Shown piece after piece: positions 26,838 to 35,873 of a stretch of 64,000 bases of DNA (positions are counted from its first letter, which is position 1; the number at the start of each line of letters is the position of its first letter). The DNA is taken from the NCBI GenBank assembly GCA_026002855.1, contig BPGD01000001.1, positions 124,001-188,000 on the forward strand. Reading direction: 5' to 3'. Under the pieces are notes generated by a model. The model did not search any database and was not told the DNA's origin. It saw only the letters and a list, made by a program, of their open reading frames with translations. The DNA is from Bryobacteraceae bacterium (GTDB lineage: Bacteria > Acidobacteriota > Terriglobia > Bryobacterales > Bryobacteraceae). Position numbers and translations under genes: made by a program.

Positions 26838-28193
26838 ATGGTACAAATATCCAGGAGGCTCGTGGTGCTCAAGACCATCCAGGCAACAATCGCAGGAATC
26901 GCGCTGCTCGGCCTTGGCAGCCTGGCGCTGTGGGGCCAGGAGGCCAAGCAGCCGCAGTGGAAGGATCGTGCCGAGTACGATCTTGTTGAGCTGATCAAGA
27001 AGGAGCAGAATCCCCAGGCCCGGCTCCAGCTCCTCCAGCAGTGGGAACAGAAGTATCCCACCTCGGACTTCCGCGACGGCCGTTACGAACTGCTGGTTCA
27101 GACCTACCAGCAGCTTGGAAAAGCGAAGGAGATGCTGGACACGGCCAAGACTTGGGTGGCCTTCAATCCGAAGGCGCTCACCGGCTGGTACTGGATCAAC
27201 CTGCTGACGGTGAGCATGAATGACACTTCGGCACCGGCGCTCGAACAGGGCGAGAAGGCGGCCAAAGCCCTGCTGGAGCTTTGCGAGGACTACTTCAGTC
27301 CAGCCAAGAAGCCGCAGCAGGTGACTGAGGAACAGTGGAAGCAGCAGAAAGCGACCACGGAGTATGTTGCCTACCGCACGCTTGGCTGGGTCGCGATGGA
27401 GCGCGGGCAGTACCTTGATGCCGACAAGTACTTCATCGAGGCGCTGAAGCGAAACCCGAATGACGCCCAGGTGTCCGCCTGGGCGGGCCGAGCCAACGTG
27501 CGCACGCGGCAACTGGATCGGCAGGGCATTGCCCTGTTCCACTTTGCCCGTGCGGCCGTCTACTCCGGGCCGGGCGGTTTCCCCGAAAATGTCCGCCAGC
27601 AGTTGCTGTCCACCTTCGAGAAAAACTACGTCAACTTCCACGGCAGCAAGGACGGCATGGATGAGGTCATCAAGCTCGCCCAGACGACGGCCATCCCTCC
27701 GGAGGGTTTCAAGATCGAGTCGCAGGACGAGATCATGGCCAAGCAGGAGGAGGAGCTGAAGAAGACCAACCCCGTGCTGGCCCTCTGGGTGGGCATCAAG
27801 CGCGAGCTCACTGGCCCCAACGGGCAGGCGTATTTTGAGAACTCGCTCAAGAACGCGCACATCCCCGGCCCGGATGGCATCGATGTGGGCGGGACAAAGG
27901 TGACGCGGCTGAAGGGCACGGTCGTCAGCTTCGATCCGCCCAAGAGACCGAAAAAGATCGTGCTCGGCCTGAGCTCGCCCAACATGAGCGAAGTGACACT
28001 TGTCTTCGAGAACCCGTTGCCGGTGGCCCCGGAGCCCGGCACGGCGCTTGAGTTCGCAGGCGTTGTCACGGAATACTCTCTCGATCCCTTCAACGTGACG
28101 TTCGAAGTGGAGCCGAAGGATGTCATCGGCCTGCCTGCGCCGAAGAAAGCCCCTGCGGTGAAGAAGGCTCCGGCCAAAAAAGTGACGAAATAG
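26838..28193 (+). CDS. Exported TPR-like protein with Lys/Ala/Pro tail
   Basis: A 451-residue protein. A signal-anchor-like segment (TIQATIAGIALLGLGSLALWG) is followed by TPR-type repeats from about residue 40 to 290 (EQNPQARLQLLQQWEQKYP, AKEMLDTAKTWVAFNPKAL, GQYLDADKYFIEALKRNPND). A beta-rich domain follows (KGTVVSFDPPKRPKKIVLGL), and the end is KKAPAVKKAPAKKVTK. AGGGAGGG lies about 10 bases before the ATG. It is a single-gene transcript with a promoter-like element upstream and a strong terminator. The function is unknown; the architecture suggests a periplasmic scaffold. Confidence 0.75.
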   Translation: MVQISRRLVVLKTIQATIAGIALLGLGSLALWGQEAKQPQWKDRAEYDLVELIKKEQNPQARLQLLQQWEQKYPTSDFRDGRYELLVQTYQQLGKAKEMLDTAKTWVAFNPKALTGWYWINLLTVSMNDTSAPALEQGEKAAKALLELCEDYFSPAKKPQQVTEEQWKQQKATTEYVAYRTLGWVAMERGQYLDADKYFIEALKRNPNDAQVSAWAGRANVRTRQLDRQGIALFHFARAAVYSGPGGFPENVRQQLLSTFEKNYVNFHGSKDGMDEVIKLAQTTAIPPEGFKIESQDEIMAKQEEELKKTNPVLALWVGIKRELTGPNGQAYFENSLKNAHIPGPDGIDVGGTKVTRLKGTVVSFDPPKRPKKIVLGLSSPNMSEVTLVFENPLPVAPEPGTALEFAGVVTEYSLDPFNVTFEVEPKDVIGLPAPKKAPAVKKAPAKKVTK

Positions 28194-28230
28194 GCAGCAT
28201 CCGACTGCGAGCCTCGATTCTGATGCAACA

Positions 28231-28256
28231 GCCGGCCCTTTTGGGCCGGCTTTTTT
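28231..28256 (+). terminator. Rho-independent terminator of the TPR-like gene
   Basis: GCCGGCCC-TTTT-GGGCCGGC at 28231-28250 is a perfect 8-base-pair hairpin followed directly by TTTTTT. It is 38 bases after the stop codon at 28193. Confidence 0.92.
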
Positions 28257-28483
28257 CTGCCGATTGCCGGCAGCGGCTTTGCGGCCGGGATTCGCGCTTT
28301 GCCCCTCTGAGCGGCGACTGGAGCGAGCCCGCCAGGGCGAGCCGAAGGAGCGGCTCTTTCGATCTCCATTCGCGGCTCCGAGGATGCCCAGTCCCTTCAG
28401 CACGCGATCCACCAGCGTCTTCCGATGAAACCGGGTCGCCTCCAGCGGTGATAGACTCACTGGCGGCCGTTCCTTGTATCGCC

Positions 28484-29695
28484 ATGGAACCCACGCCGTC
28501 TTCTCTCTCCGCGCCGCCGAAAGCCGAGTTGCCGCAGCGCAACGTCGCCGTGGATGTTTTCCGCGGTATTGTGATGATCCTCATGATGGCGGAGGTTCTC
28601 CGCCTGGCCGAGGTGGCCCGCGCTTATCCTGGCAACCGGTTCTGGGCCTTCCTCGCCTACAACCAAACCCACGTCGAATGGGCGGGCTGCTCGCTCCACG
28701 ACCTGATCCAGCCGGGCTTCTCCTTCCTGGTGGGCGTGGCGCTGCCATACTCGATCGCCAGCCGCATGGCGAGGGGCGCCACCTTCGGCAAGCTGTTTGC
28801 CCATGCCCTCTGGCGGTCCATCGTGCTCATCGTGCTCGGCATCTTCCTGCGCTCGCTGCACAGCCCACAGACGAATTTCACCTTTGAAGACACGCTCACG
28901 CAGATCGGGCTCGGGTATCCGTTCCTGTTCCTCCTCGGATTCGCCCGCCCGAAGACGGTGTGGACATGGTTCGGGCTGATCCTGGCCGGCTACTGGCTGG
29001 CCTGGGCGCTGTATCCGCTTCCTGGCCCGGACTTCGATTGGGCGCGCGTCGGCGTGCCGCCCAACTGGCCGCACCACTTCCACGGATTCATGGGCCACTG
29101 GAACAAGAACAGCAATCTCGGCGCGGCCTTCGACCAGTGGTTCCTGAATCTTTTCCCGCGCCCCGAACCGTTCGTGGCCAACCGCGGCGGCTATCTCACG
29201 CTGAACTTCGTTCCCACGCTCGGCACAATGATCCTGGGCCTGGTCGCCGGGCGCTGGCTGCGGCAGCTTGGCCCGCAGGCGTCGCTCACAAGGATGTGGA
29301 TCGCCGCCGGCGCGGGCGTGGCCTCCGGGCTCGCGCTGCACTGGCTGGGCATCTGTCCGGTGGTGAAACGCATCTGGACGCCGGCCTGGACGCTGTTCAG
29401 CGGCGGCGCCTGCTTCGCCATTCTTGCTGCGCTCACCTGGCTGATCGACGTGAAGAGGAGCCGCTGGTGGACGTTTCCTTTCGTCGTCGTCGGCATGAAC
29501 TCCATTGCGGCTTACATGATCGCCCACCTGTTTGAGGACTTTTTCCGTTCGACCTTCCGCATCCACCTGGGACCGAATTTCTTCCGGGTGTTTGGCGACG
29601 GCCTGCAACCGCTGCTCGAAGGCGCGGCCATCCTGCTCTGCTACTGGCTGATCCTGTTGTGGATGTACCGCCGGAAGCTTTTTCTCAAGATCTGA
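28484..29695 (+). CDS. HGSNAT-like membrane acyltransferase (DUF5009/DUF1624 type)
   Basis: A 403-residue integral membrane protein with about ten helices. The entry [18 protein letters not shown] and the following [28 protein letters not shown]-type segment (here [16 protein letters not shown]) match heparan-alpha-glucosaminide acetyltransferase relatives; these move acetyl groups across the membrane to sugars. Later helices include [17 protein letters not shown]. The ATG at 28484 is followed by a short hydrophilic tail before the first helix; longer upstream frames run into the terminator of the previous gene. It is a single gene on the plus strand. The acceptor is unknown. Confidence 0.82.
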   Translation: [403 protein letters not shown]

Positions 29696-29806
29696 CACGC
29701 GCCGATCTCTTCTCCGGCGCTGGTCCTTGCGGAATTCGCCGCCAGCGCGAGAAGCATGGGAAGGACGCAAGGTATCCGATCGCAGTTCAATTCCGGGTCG
29801 CCCGCG

Positions 29807-31015
29807 CTACTGAAGAATCACCTGCTGCCCCTCTTCGAGCCCGGCCAGCACTTCAGTCTTGATGCCGTTCGAAATGCCCAGCTTGACCGCCGCGCGGCGG
29901 CGGCCCTTCTCCTGAGACGGGTCCGGCACTTCGACGCTCGGCTTGCGGTCCTTGTCATAGACGACTGCGGCTTCGGGAACCAGAAGCACGTTCTTTTTCT
30001 CTTCGAGAATGATTTCAGCGTTCGCGCTCATGTTGGCCTTCAGTTCGCGTCCGGGGTTGTGTATGGAAACCTGCACCTCGAACGTGGTCACGTTGTCTTT
30101 CTCCACGCCATACGGGGAAATGCGGTACACCCTGCCCTCGAACCTGCGGTCGCGGAAACTTTCCACCACGATTCGCGCCGGCTGCCCCAGATAGACCTTG
30201 CCGATGTCGGCCTGGTCCACCTTGCCCCGGACAAAGACGTCGCTCATGTCGCCCAGCGTAAACAGCGCTGTGGCCTGCGACCCCAGCACAAGGATCGAAC
30301 TGACGGCATTGCCCACTTCGACGTTGCGCGCCAGCACCAGCCCGTCAATCGGGCTGATGATTGTTGCATTCCGCAGATCCTCTTCGGCGCGTTCAAGCAC
30401 CGCCTTCGCCTGCGCCACCTGGGCGCGGGCGCGGGCAATTTCGGCACGGCTGACCGCCAGCGCCCGGATGGCCGCGCTCTGTTTGTTAAGCGCAAGCTGA
30501 TAGGCCTTCTCGGCATCCTCGGCCACGTTCTTCGCAATCAGGCCGTCACGCAGCATCTGGTGCGCCCGTTCCATCGCCGATTTCAGGAATGGAAGCTCCG
30601 GCCCTTCGGCCTCCACCCTGTTGCGTTCGTATGCGGCCAGGGCGCTCTCCTCCACGGCCTGGGCCGACTGGAGATTGGCCCGCGCCTCGCGCACCCGCGC
30701 TGCCAGCTCCTCCTTGTCCAGTTCAGCCAACACCTGGCCGGCGCGCACCGTGTCGCCATAGTTGACATAGATGTTCTTGACGATCCCGCTCGCCTTGGAC
30801 TTCACTTCCACAATGGCGCGCGGCTCGATCTTGCCTGTGGCCACCACGACGCGGGCGATGTCGCCACGCTCCACGCGCGCGAGTTTCGAGGGATCCACCC
30901 GGTTGTCCGGCTGAAGGGCGGCCCGCAGCGCCGCGCCGGCGCCGATGACCGCCGCCAGCACCACGCACGACCAGATCCAGATCTTCCCTTTCCTGCGCCT
31001 GCCGTTGTTCGCCAT
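29807..31015 (-). CDS. HlyD/MacA-type periplasmic adaptor protein
   Basis: A 402-residue membrane-fusion protein: one N-terminal helix (IWIWSCVVLAAVIGAGAALRA), the biotinyl-lipoyl half-motif KSKASGIVKNIYVNYGDTVRAGQVLAELD, a long alpha-hairpin (about residues 110-215), then the second half-motif ISPIDGLVLARNVEVGNAV and a beta-barrel. It bridges an inner membrane pump to an outer membrane channel. Neither a pump nor a channel gene is adjacent; the MacB-like permease at 6545 lies far away. The start at 31015 is chosen because the basic stretch and helix begin there; the frame upstream is antisense to the M20 gene. Confidence 0.88.
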   Translation of the reverse strand: MANNGRRRKGKIWIWSCVVLAAVIGAGAALRAALQPDNRVDPSKLARVERGDIARVVVATGKIEPRAIVEVKSKASGIVKNIYVNYGDTVRAGQVLAELDKEELAARVREARANLQSAQAVEESALAAYERNRVEAEGPELPFLKSAMERAHQMLRDGLIAKNVAEDAEKAYQLALNKQSAAIRALAVSRAEIARARAQVAQAKAVLERAEEDLRNATIISPIDGLVLARNVEVGNAVSSILVLGSQATALFTLGDMSDVFVRGKVDQADIGKVYLGQPARIVVESFRDRRFEGRVYRISPYGVEKDNVTTFEVQVSIHNPGRELKANMSANAEIILEEKKNVLLVPEAAVVYDKDRKPSVEVPDPSQEKGRRRAAVKLGISNGIKTEVLAGLEEGQQVILQ

Positions 31016-31102
31016 GAATGAAAAACTCCGTTCCACTCCCTGATACGCATGGCCGGCGGAAATGTTCCGCGCGCCGCATTCAGAAGCGGGCGGGACTCGC
31101 GT

Positions 31103-32674
31103 ATGATGAACGTCATGCTGAGAAGAACCTTTCTGGGATGCACGGGCGCCGCGGCGGCCTGGGGCTGGCAGGAGGGGCGGACCGCAGAGCTCAAGCAGGC
31201 GGCGGCGGAGATGGTGGAGGGGCGCCGCAAGCTGACCCAGGAGATGGTTGATTCCATCTTTTCGTTCAGTGAACTCGGTTATCAGGAATTTGAGACCTCC
31301 AACTACGTCACCGGCATTCTGGAAAAGCACGGCTTCCGCGTCACGCGCGGGGTGGCCGGAATGCCCACGGCGTGGGTGGCCGAATGGGGCCAGGGAACTC
31401 CGGTCATCGGTTTCATGGCCGACATCGACGGGCTGCCGGAGACGTCGCAGACGCCGGGCGTCGCCTACCACAAGCCCCTGGTTGAAGGAGGGCCCGGCCA
31501 TGGCGAGGGGCACAACGCGGGGCAGGCGGTGAACGTCACCGCCGCGCTGGTGGTGCAGGAGCTGATGAAGCGGCACGGCCTCCGCGGCACGCTCCGCGTG
31601 TATCCGGGCGTGGCCGAAGAGCTCGTCGGCAGCCGCACCTACATGGTGAACGCGGGCCTGTTCCGCGATCTCGACGTGATGTTGAGCTCGCACATCGCGG
31701 CTGAATTCGGCACGAACTATGGGCCGGTGGGGACGGGCCTGGTGAGCGTGGAATACACCTTCCGCGGCCGCAGCGCGCATTCGGCCGGCTCGCCCTGGGC
31801 GGGCCGCAGCGCGCTGGATGCCGTGGAGCTGATGAACGTCGGCTGGAATTACCGGCGCGAGCACCTGCGGCCGGAGCACCGGTCGCATTACGTGATCACG
31901 CAGGGCGGTGATCAGCCCAATGTCGTACCGCCGGTGGCGAAGGTCTGGTACTACTTCCGCGAATGGGAGTATGAGCGCATCCGGGAGCTGCACGAAATCG
32001 GCTCAAGGATCGCGCGCGCCGCAGCCATGATGACCGACACCGAGGTCAGCGAGCGCACCCTTGGCGCCGCCTGGCCGGGGCATTTCAACAAACCGCTGGC
32101 CGAAGCGCTGTATGCCAACATCCGGCGCGTCGGAATGCCGCAGTGGTCCGAGGCCGATCAGATGCTGGCCCGCGCGGCCCAGCGCGAGCTTCAGGTGAAA
32201 GAAGAGGGCCTGAAAACCGACGTTGCCGAGCTGCGCCCGCCCGACCCTTCGCGCCGCAGCTACGGGTCGGACGATATCGCGGAAGTGGGCTGGAACGTGC
32301 CGACAGTGGTATTGCGGTTCCCGGGCAATATTCCCGGAATGATTGCCCATCACTGGTCCAGCGGCATCTCGATGGCGACGCCGATTGCGCACAAGGGCGC
32401 CACGGCTGGCGCGAAGGCGCACGCGATGACCGCGCTCGACCTGCTGTTAAACCCGGACCTGGTGGCGGCGGCAAAGCAGTATTTCGCCGAGCAGACGAAA
32501 GAGCGCAAATGGCAACCGCTCATCCCGCCAGAGCAGAAGCCTCCGGTGGAAATGAACCGGGACAAGATGGAGCGCTTCCGGCCGCAGCTGCAGAAGCTGT
32601 ACTACAATCCGGCGCGCCATGCCACCTATCTGGAGCAGCTTGGCGTCGAGTATCCGACGGTGAAGAAGCCGTGA
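31103..32674 (+). CDS. M20-family amidohydrolase/peptidase (AbgB-like) with Tat-like leader
   Basis: A 523-residue zinc hydrolase of the M20D/AbgB type. Landmarks are VIGFMADIDGLPE, GPGHGEGHNAGQAVN (first metal ligands), RVYPGVAEELVGSRTYMV (catalytic Glu), the dimer domain from VEYTFRGRSAHSA and the C-terminal HHWSSGISMATPIAHKG. AbgB homologues cleave p-aminobenzoyl-glutamate; similar acidobacterial proteins may hydrolyse other N-acyl amino acids. The leader has RRTFLGCTGAAAAWG, which could be a Tat signal, possibly with a lipobox-like LGC. The ATGs at 31103, 31106 and 31115 all precede it; none has a strong ribosome site. Confidence 0.85.
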   Translation: MMNVMLRRTFLGCTGAAAAWGWQEGRTAELKQAAAEMVEGRRKLTQEMVDSIFSFSELGYQEFETSNYVTGILEKHGFRVTRGVAGMPTAWVAEWGQGTPVIGFMADIDGLPETSQTPGVAYHKPLVEGGPGHGEGHNAGQAVNVTAALVVQELMKRHGLRGTLRVYPGVAEELVGSRTYMVNAGLFRDLDVMLSSHIAAEFGTNYGPVGTGLVSVEYTFRGRSAHSAGSPWAGRSALDAVELMNVGWNYRREHLRPEHRSHYVITQGGDQPNVVPPVAKVWYYFREWEYERIRELHEIGSRIARAAAMMTDTEVSERTLGAAWPGHFNKPLAEALYANIRRVGMPQWSEADQMLARAAQRELQVKEEGLKTDVAELRPPDPSRRSYGSDDIAEVGWNVPTVVLRFPGNIPGMIAHHWSSGISMATPIAHKGATAGAKAHAMTALDLLLNPDLVAAAKQYFAEQTKERKWQPLIPPEQKPPVEMNRDKMERFRPQLQKLYYNPARHATYLEQLGVEYPTVKKP

Positions 32675-32701
32675 GGGAGCGGCTCGCACAGGCGGCCCGT
32701 T

Positions 32702-33493
32702 TCACTCGTATTTGAGCTCGCTGCCCAGAACGCTGTGCGGGATGGCGAACACCGCCATCATCACGATCGCTGCCCCGAGCACCCACCGGCCGGCCCGTTC
32801 CGGCGCGCGGCGCAGCTTCAGCCAGGCGATCACCCACGCGAGCCAGGCCGCGGCGGTCTTGTTATCGGTGAGATCCGTGCCAAACGGCCATCCCGTCCAG
32901 TAAGCGCCAAAGGCGTACTTCTGCACGACGGGGCCGAGCACGAGTCCGCCCACGGTCAGCAGTCCGAGAGTCCACAGCAGCAGCGTGCGATATTGCGGCT
33001 GGGGGCGGAAGAATTCGAGTCCTGCCCGCGTTCCCACCAGCATCGACCCGAACATCGCCGCGATGTGCAGCGCCAGAACCGGCAGCGGGACTTCCCCGCG
33101 GAAGCGGATGACGACCGGCCCGCCGCCCAGAGTCACGCGTTCCGTCCCGTCCTGGAGGATGACGCGGTAACTGAGCTTTCCCGCGGGCGGCTGCTGCGGG
33201 AGCCGGCCGGCAAGCCCCTCGCCATCGCGCGTCATTTCGACGTAGGTCCAAGGGTCGCGCGTCCGGTACCGCTTCCAGGCAAGCGTGCCCTTCGTTTCGC
33301 TGCTGACGGCGGGCACGCGGATCACGGCATCGCCCCCGGCCATGCTGCGCGGCAAGCGGTAGCGAATCTGCTTGCCTGCAATCCGCACGCGGCCGGTCTT
33401 CGGATGCGAAGGACCGGTCATCCGCTGATAAACGGCCGAGGCGGCGGTGAGCAGGAAAGCAAGAATCCAGAGAAACGAGGATCGGCGCAGCAT
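32702..33493 (-). CDS. Membrane protein with extracytoplasmic beta domain, unknown function
   Basis: A 263-residue protein with an N-terminal helix (FLWILAFLLTAASAVY), an extracytoplasmic beta-rich part of about 110 residues (RIAGKQIRYRLPRSMAGGDAVIRVPA, GKLSYRVILQDG) and then about four helices (LPVLALHIAAMFGSMLVG, LLLWTLGLLTVGGLVLGPVVQKYAFGAYW, TAAAWLAWVIAWLKL, WVLGAAIVMMAVFAIPHS). No family was recognised with confidence. It is followed at the 5' side by the GNAT gene with only 4 bases between, so the pair is an operon. Confidence 0.7.
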   Translation of the reverse strand: MLRRSSFLWILAFLLTAASAVYQRMTGPSHPKTGRVRIAGKQIRYRLPRSMAGGDAVIRVPAVSSETKGTLAWKRYRTRDPWTYVEMTRDGEGLAGRLPQQPPAGKLSYRVILQDGTERVTLGGGPVVIRFRGEVPLPVLALHIAAMFGSMLVGTRAGLEFFRPQPQYRTLLLWTLGLLTVGGLVLGPVVQKYAFGAYWTGWPFGTDLTDNKTAAAWLAWVIAWLKLRRAPERAGRWVLGAAIVMMAVFAIPHSVLGSELKYE

Positions 33494-33497
33494 ACGG

Positions 33498-33974
33498 CTA
33501 CTCTTTCAAAATGCGGTCGAAGTCTGTCTGCGTGAGACGCATGGTGATCCAGTCGCTGAGGCGCTGCGCGCCGAAGCGCTCGTAGAATTCGAGCGCCGGG
33601 CGGTTCCAGTCAAGCACCACCCATTCCATGCGGCCGCAACCGCGGCGGCGGGCTTCTTCCACCAGCCGGCGGAACATCGCCGCGCCGGCGCCGCGGCCCC
33701 GGAACTCCGGCCTGACGAAGATGTCCTCGAGGTACAGCGTCGGCAGGGCGAGGAAGCTCGAATAAGTCTCCAACGTCAGCGCGTATCCGGCCGGCGCGCC
33801 ATCGACGAACGCCAGCCAGGCCTCAAGCCGCGGCTGCGGGCCGAAGATGTCGCGCACCAGCCTCCGCTGCGCCTCCTCATCAGGGGGCGTCAGCTTCTCG
33901 TACTCGGCGAGTCCAAGGATCAGTTCAATCAGGACCGGCGCCTCTTCCAGGCGCGCGCGGCGCACTTCGATCAT
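33498..33974 (-). CDS. GNAT-family N-acetyltransferase
   Basis: A 158-residue acetyltransferase with the acetyl-CoA signature LEDIFVRPEFRGRGAGAAMFRRLVEEARRRGC and the C-terminal DWNRPALEFYERFGAQ. The overall pattern resembles diamine (spermidine/spermine) acetyltransferases, but substrate prediction by eye is unsafe. It lies 4 bases upstream of the membrane protein gene and about 40 bases downstream of rtcB on the same strand. Confidence 0.9.
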   Translation of the reverse strand: MIEVRRARLEEAPVLIELILGLAEYEKLTPPDEEAQRRLVRDIFGPQPRLEAWLAFVDGAPAGYALTLETYSSFLALPTLYLEDIFVRPEFRGRGAGAAMFRRLVEEARRRGCGRMEWVVLDWNRPALEFYERFGAQRLSDWITMRLTQTDFDRILKE

Positions 33975-34015
33975 GCCGACATCCAGTGTAGCCGCAGCGC
34001 GGCCCGCGCCGCCGT

Positions 34016-35446
34016 TCAGCCCTTGATGACGCCCATCGGGCGCAGCCGCGCCACCTTGCGGGCCAGCCCTGCTCGGTGCACCGTCTCGATGACCTCATCG
34101 ACGTCCTTGTAGGCCTCGGGCACCTCTTCGATGATGCCGTCGCGCGTTTCACTGCGAACCAGAATGCCGCGCTCTTCCAGTTCCCGCTGCACCGCGCGCG
34201 CGTCGCGGCCGTGCTTGGCCGCGTGCCGGCTGAGCACGCGCCCGGCCCCGTGGCACACGCTGCCGAAGCTCTCCCGCATCGCCCCCTCGCAGCCGGCCAA
34301 TACCCACGACGCGGTCCCCATGCTGCCGGGAATCAGCACCGGCTGGCCCACGCTGCGATAGTCGGCAGGAATCTCCGGGTGGCCCGGCGGAAAGGCGCGC
34401 GTCGCGCCCTTGCGGTGGACCAGCACGTCCACGGTGCGCCCGTTGTATTCGTACTTCTCGCGCTTGGCAATGTTGTGGCAGACGTCATAGATGAGACCCA
34501 GCCGGACGTGTTTGCCAAACACCTTCTGAAAGGAGCCGCGGACAAAATGCAGCATCGCCTGGCGGTTGGCCCAGGCGAAGTTCGCCGCGGCCCGCATCGC
34601 CTTCAGATACGCCTGTCCCTCCGGGCTCTGGATGGGCACGCAGGCCAGTTGCCGGTCCGGCAGCGTGATGCCGTACTTCTTCATCGCCGCGCCCATCTGC
34701 GCCAGGAAGTCCGTGCATACCTGGTGGCCCAGCCCGCGCGATCCGCTGTGGATCAGCACCACCACCTGCCCTTCCTCCAGCCCGTAGCAGCGGGCCGCCT
34801 CCGCGTCATGCACGCGCTGGACGAACTGGATCTCCAGGAAGTGGTTGCCGCTGCCAAGCGTGCCGATCTGCGGGCGGCCGCGCTCTTTGGCGCGCGCGCT
34901 CACTTCGCCGGCATCGGCGCCGGCCAGGCGGCCGCGCTCCTCGCAATGCTCGATGTCGGAGGGCTCGCCATAGCCGTGCTCCACCATCCACTCCGCGCCC
35001 TGCTCGAGGATCTGGTTGAGCTGCTTTTCGCTGATTTCGAGATGGCCCTTGCCGCCGACGCCGCAGGGGACGTCCCGGAACACCTGGTCCACCAGCTCCT
35101 TCAGGCGCAAGCGGACCTCCTCCTTCTCCAGGTTCGTGCGGATCAGCCGCACGCCGCAGTTGATGTCATAGCCCACGCCGCCCGGGCTGACCACACCGCT
35201 GTCCCAGTCCATCGCGGCCACGCCCCCGATAGGGAACCCGTACCCCTGGTGAATGTCCGGCATCGCCAGCGAAGGGCCGACGATGCCAGGCAGGCAGGCG
35301 ACGTTCATCGCCTGCTCGAGCGAACGGTCCTTCTGCACCTGTTCGTGGATCGCGTCAATGGCATAGAACAGCACATCGGTGCGCATGCCGTGGCGCACGC
35401 CCTTGGGAATCCTGAACCGGACGTCGTCAATCCGTTCGATCTGCAT
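34016..35446 (-). CDS. rtcB: RNA-splicing ligase RtcB
   Basis: A 476-residue RtcB, the GTP- and Mn-dependent ligase joining 2',3'-cyclic phosphate to 5'-OH RNA ends. Conserved stretches are MPDIHQGYGFPIGGVAAMD, GGVGYDINCGVRL (metal Cys), GTLGSGNHFLEIQ, HSGSRGLGHQ, CHNIAKRE, IPGSMGTASWVL and CHGAGRVLSR (guanylylation region). The ATG at 35446 is one base after the archease stop, so the two are coupled. A longer frame upstream of 35446 is antisense or archease sequence. Confidence 0.95.
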   Translation of the reverse strand: MQIERIDDVRFRIPKGVRHGMRTDVLFYAIDAIHEQVQKDRSLEQAMNVACLPGIVGPSLAMPDIHQGYGFPIGGVAAMDWDSGVVSPGGVGYDINCGVRLIRTNLEKEEVRLRLKELVDQVFRDVPCGVGGKGHLEISEKQLNQILEQGAEWMVEHGYGEPSDIEHCEERGRLAGADAGEVSARAKERGRPQIGTLGSGNHFLEIQFVQRVHDAEAARCYGLEEGQVVVLIHSGSRGLGHQVCTDFLAQMGAAMKKYGITLPDRQLACVPIQSPEGQAYLKAMRAAANFAWANRQAMLHFVRGSFQKVFGKHVRLGLIYDVCHNIAKREKYEYNGRTVDVLVHRKGATRAFPPGHPEIPADYRSVGQPVLIPGSMGTASWVLAGCEGAMRESFGSVCHGAGRVLSRHAAKHGRDARAVQRELEERGILVRSETRDGIIEEVPEAYKDVDEVIETVHRAGLARKVARLRPMGVIKG

Positions 35447-35447
35447 G

Positions 35448-35873
35448 TCAGATGTCGAGGAAAACCTCGGCCTCCCACATGCCATTTTGCTTCCGGATGG
35501 CGAGCTGATGGAAGGTGACCGCCTTGACCACGATCCGCGGCCGGTGGCGCGCTTCGTCACGCGGCTCGCCCCTGGCCAGGGCGCTGACCGTGTCGCCGTC
35601 GAAGCGGAGGTCTTCAAACGCTGCCGGCACCCAGTGCTCGCCGTCCAGCAGCCAGAGAACCTCGTTCAGCCAGTTGACGAAGCGGTCTTCCAGCGTCTCG
35701 CCGGATGTGCTGAGTGCGCGGCTCTCCAGCGGCCGCGCCTGCGTCGGGTCGAGAGCGACCGCCGTCAGCGCTTCGGCGGCCCGGATGAAGAGCTCTTCGA
35801 GCGTGCCGGCACGGACCCGGAAGCCCGTGTCCGCCGTATGTTCCAGCAGTTCAAAGTCTGCCACGAGACTCAC
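35448..35873 (-). CDS. Archease, RtcB activator
   Basis: A 141-residue archease. It begins LVADFELLEHTADTGFRV, has VNWLNEVLWLLDGEHWV in the middle, and ends with a short acidic strand (WEAEVFLDI) whose C-terminus lies at the family metal site. Archease speeds RtcB guanylylation and multi-turnover ligation. It is sandwiched by overlap: its start overlaps the stop of the upstream esterase gene and its stop lies one base before rtcB. This arrangement supports joint expression. Confidence 0.92.
   Translation of the reverse strand: MSLVADFELLEHTADTGFRVRAGTLEELFIRAAEALTAVALDPTQARPLESRALSTSGETLEDRFVNWLNEVLWLLDGEHWVPAAFEDLRFDGDTVSALARGEPRDEARHRPRIVVKAVTFHQLAIRKQNGMWEAEVFLDI

Noticed and set aside
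26628-28460. A very long minus-strand open frame upstream of the sodium symporter start
   Set aside because: It is antisense to the TPR-like gene and the region after its terminator, has arginine/proline-rich sequence and no family match; the symporter starts at 26627.
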